A stretch of DNA of 37,880 nucleotides, taken from contig JAEXDA010000024.1 of assembly GCA_023401925.1 (NCBI GenBank), positions 1-37,880 of the forward strand, in the 5' to 3' direction. The notes under the pieces were generated by a model, which ran no database searches, had not been told where the DNA came from, and was given only the letters and a program-made list of their open reading frames with translations. Numbering within the stretch: the stretch's first letter is position 1; the number at the start of each line of letters is the position of its first letter. The translations under genes were made by a program, and so were the position numbers. This stretch comes from Bacillota bacterium. Its GTDB lineage: Bacteria; Bacillota; UBA4882; UBA8346. Shown here piece by piece: positions 31,574-37,880 of this stretch.

Positions 31574-33241
31574 ATGGCTGAAATTTTAAGTTTTGAATTA
31601 CCAGATGGAACAACCTGTTCCTATTCCTTGGGGACTACTTTCAAGGAAATGGCCCGTGATTTACAATCAGGATATATTTCTCCGGTTGTTGCCATGAGGT
31701 TGAATTATGAAATTCGCGATCTTTATCATGCTCCTGTGAAAGGCGGAAAGTTGGAGCCAATTGACTTGAGTCAGGAAGATGGCGTGCGGATTTATTCCCG
31801 CAGTCTATCTTTGGTTATGCTGCGGGCTGCCGAAGAGCTGTACCCTGGTTGTAAAATACGTTTTGAACATTCATTAAGCAAGGGCCTTTACGGGGAGCTC
31901 TATTTCCAAAATAACAATACTTTCACGGAAAAAGAACTTCACTTGATTGCTACCCGGATGCAAGACATTATTGACGCCGATGAACCGATTACCAAAGAAA
32001 CGATGCCCTTGAACAAAGCGATCGAGCTTTTTAGGCAGCAAGGGCAAATGGATAAAGTCCGGTTGCTGCAGTTTAAAAAAAATCCGGAGACTCATATCTA
32101 TCATTGTGGGAGTTATTCAGATTATTTTTACGGTTACATGGTACCCTCGACAGGCTATTTGAAACAGTTTGACTTGAAATTTTATTTGCCCGGTTTTATT
32201 TTGCGTTTTCCCACCAAGAGCAGTCCGAAAGGTTTACCCCGTTTTGAAGAGCAGCGGAAACTGGCCAGGATTTTTTATGAGTTTGAAAAATGGGGCCAAA
32301 TCATGGAGATTGAGGATGTTGGCGCCCTCAATCAACAGATAGCCGCCGACCGGTCCGGAGAATTAATCAGGATTGCCGAAGCCCTGCATGAAAAGAAAAT
32401 TGGCCAAATTGCCGACCAGATCACAGCGGATCGGGAACGGATTAAACTAATCTTAATTGCTGGGCCTTCATCTTCCGGTAAAACAACATTTGCACAGCGT
32501 CTAGCGGTACAACTTAAAGTGAACGGTTTGCGGCCAGTTCCTATTTCCATTGATGATTACTTTGTGGACCGGCATCAGACACCGCTTGGTCCGGATGGCT
32601 TACCCGATTTTGAATGCATCGAGGCCTTAAATGTCGATCTTTTCAATGAACATTTGACCGCACTCATCCAGGGTCGGCCGGTGGTTTTGCCCCGTTATGA
32701 TTTCCAAAAAGGGCGCAGCGAAAGCAGTGGAGTTATCTTACAGATTACAAAAGAGCAACCGATTATTATTGAAGGAATTCATGGCCTCAATGATAAGTTG
32801 ACTTTGAATATCCCCAAGGATAACAAGTTTAAAATCTATATCAGTGCCTTAACACAATTAAACATTGATGACCATAACCGGATCCCGACAACCGATAACC
32901 GGGTTATCCGCAGGATAGTGCGGGATAATCAATTCCGGGGGCATGATGCTTTAAAGACCATTGGAATGTGGCCGATGGTCCGCAGAGGGGAAGAAGCACA
33001 TATTTTTCCTTTTCAGGAAGAAGCGGATGTGATGTTCAACTCGGCGTTGATTTACGAGTTGGCGGTTTTAAAAAAGTATGCCGAGCCCTTATTGCGACAG
33101 ATAACCAACGAGCAACCGGAATTTTCGGAAGCAAAACGGCTCCTGAAATTCCTGAGTTACTTTATACCAATGGATGACTGCGAAGTTCCCTTAAATTCAA
33201 TCATCCGGGAATTTATCGGCAGCAGTTGCTTTCGGGTATGA
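31574..33241 (+). CDS. TGS/ThrRS-like domain fused to uridine kinase-type domain
   Basis: A 555-residue fusion. Residues about 1-65 look like a TGS domain (DGTTCSYSLGTTFKEMARDL), followed by a region like the second domain of threonyl-tRNA synthetase (about 70-240, with RFEHSLSKGLYGELYF and IYHCGSYSDYF), and then a P-loop nucleoside kinase domain with IAGPSSSGKTTFAQRLA (about 295-310), SIDDYFVDRHQTPLG and IIIEGIHGLNDKL. The kinase part is of the uridine kinase/phosphoribulokinase type. Related fusions are known in Thermotogae and Firmicutes. The job of the ThrRS-like half is not settled; RNA binding is a reasonable guess. GGGGGTGAC precedes ATG 31574. Confidence 0.88.
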   Translation: MAEILSFELPDGTTCSYSLGTTFKEMARDLQSGYISPVVAMRLNYEIRDLYHAPVKGGKLEPIDLSQEDGVRIYSRSLSLVMLRAAEELYPGCKIRFEHSLSKGLYGELYFQNNNTFTEKELHLIATRMQDIIDADEPITKETMPLNKAIELFRQQGQMDKVRLLQFKKNPETHIYHCGSYSDYFYGYMVPSTGYLKQFDLKFYLPGFILRFPTKSSPKGLPRFEEQRKLARIFYEFEKWGQIMEIEDVGALNQQIAADRSGELIRIAEALHEKKIGQIADQITADRERIKLILIAGPSSSGKTTFAQRLAVQLKVNGLRPVPISIDDYFVDRHQTPLGPDGLPDFECIEALNVDLFNEHLTALIQGRPVVLPRYDFQKGRSESSGVILQITKEQPIIIEGIHGLNDKLTLNIPKDNKFKIYISALTQLNIDDHNRIPTTDNRVIRRIVRDNQFRGHDALKTIGMWPMVRRGEEAHIFPFQEEADVMFNSALIYELAVLKKYAEPLLRQITNEQPEFSEAKRLLKFLSYFIPMDDCEVPLNSIIREFIGSSCFRV

Positions 33242-33248
33242 ATGATTT

Positions 33249-34424
33249 TTAATGTTTAAAGAGTCTTTTCAATACATTGACAACCTTATTTCCGGTATTT
33301 TTTACAGGAGAAGAAACAGAATTCCCGATTTCATCCAAATTAAGTTTGTCACGAAGGCTTTTGGCAACAGCCTGAATAATTCGGTATTTTAGATTGACTC
33401 TTAAATCGGTTAAGCGGCCGGAAATGTTAAAGTCGAAATTTAATTTGCCTTTGCCGTCTTGGATGCCTTGTATTAGGAGATTGACGGGTGCGCCCATGAG
33501 AGTCCCGGTGAAGGTGGAGCCGCTTTTCGGGGCAAGTTCCAGTCTTCTGATTACTACGTGATGATAGCTGTTTAAATAATCGTTATGGCAATTCATATCC
33601 GAGTTGATAGTAGCTTGACCGGATTTGACGGTAGCTTTGGAATCGGGAACCAGGTATGCATAGTCGGTTAAAAACAAATCGGTGATCCGGCTTTTTGCGG
33701 AGAAGCTGAGCTTATTTCCGCCAAAAAGTCCCGTTCCGTAAAAATTGATTGGAGCGGGATGCTTTGTTCCGATCAAAGCCGAGCCGGAAAATTCGGTCGC
33801 AATTTTATCGGGATTGGGCATGACCAGGTTGTTCAAAGTAAGATTTGCCCTATTAAAGACCAGGGTAGGTTGATGGTTATGGCTGATGGCATAGCTTTTA
33901 AAAATAATCTTGCTCTTGACCAGGTTAAAACGATCGAGCCTGACCGGTATACTTGATTCGTGCGAAGATACCCAAGAGGTGTTTCCGCTAAACCTAGTCA
34001 GATAATAATCAATATTCATATCGCCGTTTCGATACTGAATAATTTCAATTTCAGGCCGGACAATAGTGATATTTTTAATCACCAGCCGTTTTTGGAGAAG
34101 GGGAATGAGCGCTACCCGTAAATTGATGTTGTCTGCCTGGAGCAAATTTCCCTTACCAAAACCCGGCGCCTGGGCCAGGGCGATCTGATTAACCTGGACT
34201 ACGGTTCCGTTAAAAAATGAAACCTGGGCCGAACCAATTTGAAGTTTATCTCCAAATTCTGCAGCTACTTGCTGTTTTACGAGTAGGGTCGCGATTGGAT
34301 TGAGAAGCCAAGGCAGAATCGCGCCGGCAAACAAAATGCATATCAATAAGGATAAAATAATTGAAAGTATGACAGCTTTTTTCTTAATCATCGGCTTTTT
34401 GGGCGCGGGAAATTCCCTCTCCAT
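33249..34424 (-). CDS. AsmA/DUF748-like envelope protein
   Basis: A 391-residue protein with one N-terminal membrane helix (about residues 15-38, AVILSIILSLLICILFAGAILPWL) and a long beta-rich extracytoplasmic region with AsmA-like segments (LVIKNITIVRPEIEIIQYRNGDMNIDYYL, SKIIFKSYAISHNHQPTLVFNRANLTLNNLV). AsmA-family proteins act in lipid movement or envelope assembly in two-membrane bacteria. GGAGG with seven-base spacing supports the start. The gene is convergent with the kinase fusion (7-base gap). Confidence 0.75.
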   Translation of the reverse strand: MEREFPAPKKPMIKKKAVILSIILSLLICILFAGAILPWLLNPIATLLVKQQVAAEFGDKLQIGSAQVSFFNGTVVQVNQIALAQAPGFGKGNLLQADNINLRVALIPLLQKRLVIKNITIVRPEIEIIQYRNGDMNIDYYLTRFSGNTSWVSSHESSIPVRLDRFNLVKSKIIFKSYAISHNHQPTLVFNRANLTLNNLVMPNPDKIATEFSGSALIGTKHPAPINFYGTGLFGGNKLSFSAKSRITDLFLTDYAYLVPDSKATVKSGQATINSDMNCHNDYLNSYHHVVIRRLELAPKSGSTFTGTLMGAPVNLLIQGIQDGKGKLNFDFNISGRLTDLRVNLKYRIIQAVAKSLRDKLNLDEIGNSVSSPVKNTGNKVVNVLKRLFKH

Positions 34425-34691
34425 CGGATTGCCTCCAGTATGAATCGTTTTTTATGATAAATATGGTTTCTCTTAAGTTTAGGAAAAGATATGACCGTAC
34501 CTTAAAGCATTGCATTCCAATTATACTATAAAATTGTCATTGCCGGGATACGAAATTCATGGAAATGGAAAAATATGCACATATAGGCAGGAACAGTTCA
34601 AAAATAATTATTGACAACCCCCCTGTATCTTTGGTATTATATTAAATGTTCACTGAGTCACGTCATGAATGAAGAAAGTAACTCAGCAAAC
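34425..34691. other. Gap upstream of the tRNA gene
   Basis: AT-rich non-coding DNA. It contains the start regions of the AsmA-like gene (minus strand) and of tRNA-Ala (plus strand). Apart from the tRNA promoter I see no further structure. Confidence 0.5.
34611..34640 (+). promoter_or_regulatory. Promoter of tRNA-Ala
   Basis: TTGACA (34611-34616) and TATTAT (34635-34640), spacer 18 bases. The tRNA begins about 50 bases further on. Close to consensus, as expected for a tRNA gene. Confidence 0.8.
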
Positions 34692-34770
<79 letters not shown>

Positions 34771-34779
34771 GAATGACGC

Positions 34780-34810
34780 GGGTTTCCGAGATTTCGGGAA
34801 CCCTTTTTTT
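34780..34810 (+). terminator. Intrinsic terminator downstream of tRNA-Ala
   Basis: GGGTTTCCGA (34780-34789) pairs with TCGGGAACCC (34794-34803) with one G-U and a four-base loop, followed by seven T's. It ends the tRNA transcript. If integration is in the tRNA, this terminator is supplied by the element. Confidence 0.88.
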
Positions 34811-34827
34811 ATGCCTAAAAATCGAGT

Positions 34828-34851
34828 TTCCTACTATTTTTCCTACTATTT
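34828..34851. repeat. 12-bp tandem repeat next to the integrase gene
   Basis: TTCCTACTATTT occurs twice back to back (34828-34839 and 34840-34851), between the tRNA terminator and the integrase stop. Integrase arm-type sites are often short direct repeats placed just so. The repeat is seen; the binding role is inferred. Confidence 0.5.
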
Positions 34852-34877
34852 TCTGTAGACGCTGTATTGACAATGTT

Positions 34878-36221
34878 TTAATTCGCTTTTTTCTCTGTAA
34901 AGCCGGTTAATTTATTTGCGGCTCTTGTTTTTAGTTTATCAGCTACATGAGCATAAGTATCTGATACTATTTTCATGGTAGAATCGCCCAGCATTTCTTG
35001 GATAGTTTTCATATCTTCATCTTGTTCCAGGAGCATGGTAACAAATGAATGACGTTGTTTATGAAAGGTGAACCCCTCATATCCATGTTTTTGCAGTAGT
35101 TTTTTAAAATGTTTTGTCAAATGATCCGGGGTTACCGGTCGGCCATCCTCAAAGGTAAACACATATCCGGGCTTTTGATATGGTAGCCGGGGATGCTTAC
35201 GTCTTAATTTTTTACCGGCTTCCATTTCTTCTTCCTCTTTATACCGTTTGCTTTCCCATTCCCAGATATCCTTAATCTGTGTTCCTCTCCATTTTTTTAA
35301 TGCGTAAACTACATCATCAGGGAGTGGAATTTCCCGAATACCTTTTATGCTTTTTGTTCCTTTAACGACCAATTTGGTTTTTGGGCCTTCATCGGCATAA
35401 GTGTTAAGTTTAACCTTTGCTTTTTCAACCTTTATCATCTTATTTTCCAGATCAACCTTATCCCATTTAAGAGCGGCAATTTCGCTCCGCCTTAAACCTG
35501 TCCCGAAATCGGTCACATAAACTGGGTACCATGGATCATATTTAATCTTGTCCAAAAAATCTGCTACCTGATCAGTAGTCATATAAACAACTTCATCTTT
35601 TTGATATTTAATCCTATCTATACCATCCAAAGGATTATCCGTTATTTTACGCATTTTAATAGCTTTATCAAGAGCCATTATAATGATATCCTGCACTCCT
35701 TTAATAGTTCTCATTGATAAACGCTTATTGCTTGGAATGAAATTGCCTTCCGCATCTTTCTTTTGGCTAAGCTTTTTTTTAATCCGAAGCTGATTAAAAA
35801 ATTTTAAAAGAATTTCCTGATCGAGATCCTTTAAAGGTGTATCCCATAATTCCGAAGTCTGAATATGAACTCTAATTAGGCTTTTGTAATAGTCATAAGT
35901 GGACGTAGGTTCGTCGATTGTTTTCGGCTTGATGATTTCATCCAACCAAAAATTAAGCCATTCGCCGAAAGAATCTTTTGATGGCGGAATATACTTGTCT
36001 TTTTTAGCTAAATCTGCTCGAATTAGCTTTACTTTTTCTTTAGTGACAGGGTCTTTTTTATTTGTAGTTCCAAGATCAATCCAAGGTCTCTCTCGCTTTC
36101 CGTCAATTACTTTTCCCGTATAATAGATAAAATAGCATTTAGCACCAGGCTTCTCTTGATAAACTATTCCATCTTTATCATCCAGTCCGCTCTTTCTGTT
36201 AACCTGTGGTTTACGCGGCAT
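34878..36221 (-). CDS. Tyrosine-type integrase
   Basis: Catalyses site-specific insertion and excision of the element at the tRNA. The 447-residue protein has an N-terminal arm-binding region (about 1-75), a SAM-like core-binding domain (about 80-205) and the catalytic domain. Visible catalytic residues are Arg244 in TGLRRSE, the box HKQRH (His387, Arg390, His391) and Tyr423 in DTYAHV; the LGH motif is LGDST here. A charged insertion lies at about 318-345 (KRYKEEEEMEAGKK). AAAGGAGGT precedes ATG 36221. It is transcribed from the repressor side towards the tRNA. Confidence 0.95.
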   Translation of the reverse strand: MPRKPQVNRKSGLDDKDGIVYQEKPGAKCYFIYYTGKVIDGKRERPWIDLGTTNKKDPVTKEKVKLIRADLAKKDKYIPPSKDSFGEWLNFWLDEIIKPKTIDEPTSTYDYYKSLIRVHIQTSELWDTPLKDLDQEILLKFFNQLRIKKKLSQKKDAEGNFIPSNKRLSMRTIKGVQDIIIMALDKAIKMRKITDNPLDGIDRIKYQKDEVVYMTTDQVADFLDKIKYDPWYPVYVTDFGTGLRRSEIAALKWDKVDLENKMIKVEKAKVKLNTYADEGPKTKLVVKGTKSIKGIREIPLPDDVVYALKKWRGTQIKDIWEWESKRYKEEEEMEAGKKLRRKHPRLPYQKPGYVFTFEDGRPVTPDHLTKHFKKLLQKHGYEGFTFHKQRHSFVTMLLEQDEDMKTIQEMLGDSTMKIVSDTYAHVADKLKTRAANKLTGFTEKKAN

Positions 36222-36302
36222 GGTTAATCGACCTCCTTTAAAAAGTTAGAGATGGATCTTTTTTTAGGGAGTACAATTTCATTTAGCTAAGAATTCAATA
36301 AA

Positions 36303-36323
36303 CTAGGTACTATTACCGGCCAT
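36303..36323 (-). CDS. Six-codon mini-ORF with strong ribosome binding site
   Basis: On the minus strand AAGGAGGTGGG (36339-36329), inside the end of the repressor gene, is followed by ATG-GCC-GGT-AAT-AGT-ACC-TAG. The site has no other start codon nearby. It may be a leader peptide, or the leftover start of a lost gene between repressor and integrase. The strong site is seen; translation is inferred. Confidence 0.3.
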   Translation of the reverse strand: MAGNST

Positions 36324-36324
36324 A

Positions 36325-36966
36325 TTAACCCACCTCCTTATTTACCGCATGCTCTTTTTGAGTCTTATCAACTATTTCCAAGTTTTCCATCAAAGTCAGA
36401 ACGGTTTTTTGAGAAGGGGAGGAAAGTTTGCGGAAATTTTTAATCATGTTCCATTCAGTATAAGTGATTTCTACGTCCTCCTCAGGACTGCTTTCCGGAG
36501 CCCCTTTATTTACGATCTGCACTTGGATGCCTTCAGGCAATACCAATTCAAAGATAAACTCTTTCGGAATGTTTAAGTATTCGGCGATTTTGAACCACTT
36601 TTCCAGGGTAATACTTTTGCTAATCTCACTGTTTTCGATTTTGCAATAATCGTCGAAGGGTATGTCGACAATTTTTGCAAAGTCTTCTTGAGAAACCCCT
36701 TTTTCCTCTCTCATTTGTTTAATGACCAAGCCAAAATTAGACCTGTCACTAAAAAAACTGAATGGAACTCCGCAAGCTTCCGCAATTTTATTTAGTAGAA
36801 CATAATTCGGATAGGTCCTACCATTTTCGATATCCCCTAAATAACCTTGCGAAATGCCCAATGCGTTGGCCAAATCCCGTTGGGTATATTTCCCTCCGCT
36901 AGATTTTGATTTAATAACCCTCGCTTCTTTAATCTTTTCCCCGACATCTTTTTTTGACAAAACCAA
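36325..36966 (-). CDS. Double-HTH (XRE) repressor of the element
   Basis: A 213-residue repressor-like protein with two XRE helix-turn-helix domains, at about 8-75 (TQRDLANALGISQGYLGDIENGRTYP) and about 78-135 (SQEDFAKIVDIPFDDYCKIEN). The C-terminal 70 residues are polar and lack a LexA-type protease Ser/Lys pattern, so SOS self-cleavage is unlikely. TTG 36966 follows GGAGG (36980-36976) by nine bases. Divergent from the Cro-like gene across a 200-base control region with four operator-like sites. Probably keeps the element dormant. Confidence 0.9.
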   Translation of the reverse strand: MVLSKKDVGEKIKEARVIKSKSSGGKYTQRDLANALGISQGYLGDIENGRTYPNYVLLNKIAEACGVPFSFFSDRSNFGLVIKQMREEKGVSQEDFAKIVDIPFDDYCKIENSEISKSITLEKWFKIAEYLNIPKEFIFELVLPEGIQVQIVNKGAPESSPEEDVEITYTEWNMIKNFRKLSSPSQKTVLTLMENLEIVDKTQKEHAVNKEVG

Positions 36967-36991
36967 TATTCACATCCTCCTTTCTAGATTA

Positions 36992-37020
36992 ATTCTACGT
37001 CATTTACGTTAATATGTCAA
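36992..37020 (-). promoter_or_regulatory. Repressor promoter (minus strand)
   Basis: TTGACA (37020-37015) and TAGAAT (36997-36992) on the minus strand with a 17-base spacer. Operator-like site A (36996-37010) lies between the two boxes, so repressor binding would block it; site B lies just upstream. Confidence 0.75.
36996..37010. promoter_or_regulatory. Operator-like site A
   Basis: On the minus strand it reads AACGTAAATGACGTA, matching the shared pattern ACGTAAATnAACG. It lies inside the repressor promoter, which suggests negative autoregulation. Confidence 0.55.
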
Positions 37021-37025
37021 TAATT

Positions 37026-37041
37026 TTAAGTAAATTAACGA
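37026..37041. promoter_or_regulatory. Operator-like site B
   Basis: TTAAGTAAATTAACGA, one mismatch from the shared pattern. It sits just upstream of the repressor promoter's -35 box, a place where bound protein could activate or block it. Confidence 0.5.
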
Positions 37042-37107
37042 TATTATATTCTTGGATAGTAATAATTTGAAAATTAAAGATATTTTGGCTTTAACTCATA
37101 TCTTGCC

Positions 37108-37123
37108 TACGTTGATAACGTAA
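37108..37123. promoter_or_regulatory. Operator-like site C
   Basis: TACGTTGATAACGTAA, whose reverse strand matches the shared pattern (ACGTTATCAACGTA). It is nearly palindromic and covers the -35 of the Cro-like gene's promoter. Confidence 0.6.
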
Positions 37124-37140
37124 CGATTCTAATGTAGAAT
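37112..37140 (+). promoter_or_regulatory. Promoter of the Cro-like gene
   Basis: TTGATA (37112-37117) and TAGAAT (37135-37140), spacer 17 bases. It has the same -10 box and spacing as the divergent repressor promoter. Site C covers its -35 and site D follows the start point. Confidence 0.75.
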
Positions 37141-37145
37141 CAAAA

Positions 37146-37161
37146 TTACGTAAATAAACGA
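37146..37161. promoter_or_regulatory. Operator-like site D
   Basis: TTACGTAAATAAACGA fits the shared pattern best. It lies in the transcript start region of the Cro-like gene, five bases before its GGAGG. Confidence 0.55.
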
Positions 37162-37178
37162 AATTGGAGGTGACGTCG

Positions 37179-37391
37179 ATGGTTATTACCGTAACTTCTT
37201 GGAACGAAAAAATAAGGTATTTAAGAATATCTAAAAAATGGTCACAGCATCAAGCGGCAGAAGCCTGCGGAACCAACCAAAAAGGATATTGGCTTTGGGA
37301 ATCCGGTAAGGCTTATCCAAGACTGGATAATCGTAAAGCAATTGCCGCTGCTTTTGGCGTTTCACTGGAAGAGATTTTCGGAAAGGAGTAA
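37179..37391 (+). CDS. Cro-like XRE DNA-binding protein
   Basis: A 70-residue single-domain helix-turn-helix protein (WNEKIRYLRISKKWSQHQAAEACGTNQ ... GYWLWESGKAYPRLDNRKAIAAAFGVSLEEIFG). GGAGG (37166-37170) with eight bases spacing supports ATG 37179. It is the first rightward gene of the element and is placed like Cro, opposing the repressor. Function inferred from position. Confidence 0.85.
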   Translation: MVITVTSWNEKIRYLRISKKWSQHQAAEACGTNQKGYWLWESGKAYPRLDNRKAIAAAFGVSLEEIFGKE

Positions 37392-37399
37392 CTTCTGAT

Positions 37400-37603
37400 A
37401 TGCCCCGTAAAAAGAAACTTCAGGAAAAAATCTATCCGGAAATTCTGAACATGAATGAATTACGAAGTTTTCTCCGGGTGTCGTATGGAACAGCAATGAA
37501 GTTAATAATTACTGGAAAAATTCCGGCAAAACACATTGGTCGAGAATGGAGAGTATGCAAGCAAGATGTAATCAAATGGATCCAAAATCTCGAAGAGACC
37601 TAG
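37400..37603 (+). CDS. Excisionase-like HTH protein
   Basis: A 67-residue protein with a MerR-like/helix-turn-helix-17 fold: NMNELRSFLRVSYGTAMKLIITGKIPAKHIGREWRVCKQDVIKWIQN, the pattern of small excisionase-family DNA-binding proteins. AAGGAG at 37383-37388 is 11 bases from the ATG. It lies eight bases after the Cro-like gene. It could be a directionality factor for the integrase or another early regulator. Confidence 0.75.
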   Translation: MPRKKKLQEKIYPEILNMNELRSFLRVSYGTAMKLIITGKIPAKHIGREWRVCKQDVIKWIQNLEET

Positions 37604-37701
37604 TTTAAATGCCTCTATAAATATCTATTTTGAACTTATTTCATTTTACTTTTATTAGCTTTAATGATTCTTCTTGAATCTCTTGGGAGGGAGCTCGAAC
37701 A

Positions 37702-37880
37702 ATGGATGAATTGAATCGAGTAATCCATGGCCATATTCGGAAACCAGAAGACTATAAAATTTTAAACGATACTTCTCATGAAACGAGCATGGCCATTAAG
37801 ACGGAGCAAGGCGAGGTAATCTTGGTCATCGATGGGAATGTAGCCCTGATGATTGCGATGGATTTTGTGAAGGCCGTAGC
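37702..37880 (+). CDS. Unknown early gene of the element, cut by window end
   Basis: An open frame begins MDELNRVIHGHIRKPEDYKI and continues LIDGNVALMIAMDFVKAV-like to the last base. GGGAGGG (37685-37691) supports the start. I do not recognise the family; the visible part is a small mixed alpha/beta segment. It follows a 98-base AT-rich gap and is probably part of the element's rightward operon. Confidence 0.6.
   Translation, partial: MDELNRVIHGHIRKPEDYKILNDTSHETSMAIKTEQGEVILVIDGNVALMIAMDFVKAV

Overview
The window looks like a chromosomal segment of a Firmicute (Bacillota). The signs are strong GGAGG-type ribosome binding sites with many TTG/GTG starts, a SAM-I (S-box) riboswitch in front of metK, a YtrA-type GntR/ABC operon, and the sua5 - protein-arginine/tyrosine phosphatase - upp - mnaA - atp gene order known from Bacillus and Clostridia. 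Several features hint at a two-membrane (diderm) Firmicute: an AsmA/DUF748-like protein, a DUF3108 secreted protein, a DUF3299-like secreted protein, and a sugar-binding protein whose signal peptide has no lipobox cysteine. The class cannot be fixed from the sequence alone; Limnochordia or Halanaerobia-like lineages are possible.

Layout. 1-990: no convincing gene, but a dense set of hairpins, nested inverted repeats and direct repeats. 992-5255: secreted alkaline phosphatase followed by a DUF3299-like protein, a MacB/LolD-type ATPase and an FtsX/MacB-type permease, similar to the zinc-linked Zrg system of Vibrio. 5421-7323: a NarL-type two-component pair. 7597-11508: sugar ABC importer (binding protein, two permeases, no ATPase) plus a sugar epimerase, closed by a strong terminator. 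11729-13573: autoregulated YtrA-like repressor, ATPase and permease. 13698-14687: lytic transglycosylase-like protein without a signal peptide. 14700-15060: palindromic intergenic repeats. 15065-15871 (-): GNAT acetyltransferase. 16334-21385: sua5, DUF3108 protein, a convergent zinc-ribbon miniprotein, a low-molecular-weight phosphatase with a coiled-coil insertion, upp and the UDP-GlcNAc 2-epimerase. 21498-28628: complete ATP synthase operon atpZ-I-B-E-F-H-A-G-D-C. 28652-30114: promoter, SAM riboswitch, metK, terminator. 30254-33241: orphan NarL-like regulator with a degenerate receiver, a DUF192-like protein, and a TGS/ThrRS-like uridine kinase fusion. 33249-34424 (-): AsmA-like protein.

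From tRNA-Ala(GGC) at 34692-34767 to the window end lies the left part of an integrated element (prophage or ICE). A tyrosine integrase faces the tRNA, followed by a double-HTH repressor. Across a divergent control region come a Cro-like protein, an excisionase-like HTH protein and an unfinished gene. The control region holds two promoters facing apart, each TTGAnA-17-TAGAAT, and four related operator-like sites, so a lysogeny-type switch can be read directly from the DNA.

The most unusual items are the phosphatase with an inserted coiled coil next to its acid loop, the structured region 391-860, the alkaline phosphatase/metal-ABC pairing, the alanine-rich ATP synthase c subunit with Asp in the position equivalent to Q32, the apparent ATT start of atpZ, and the operator set of the element.
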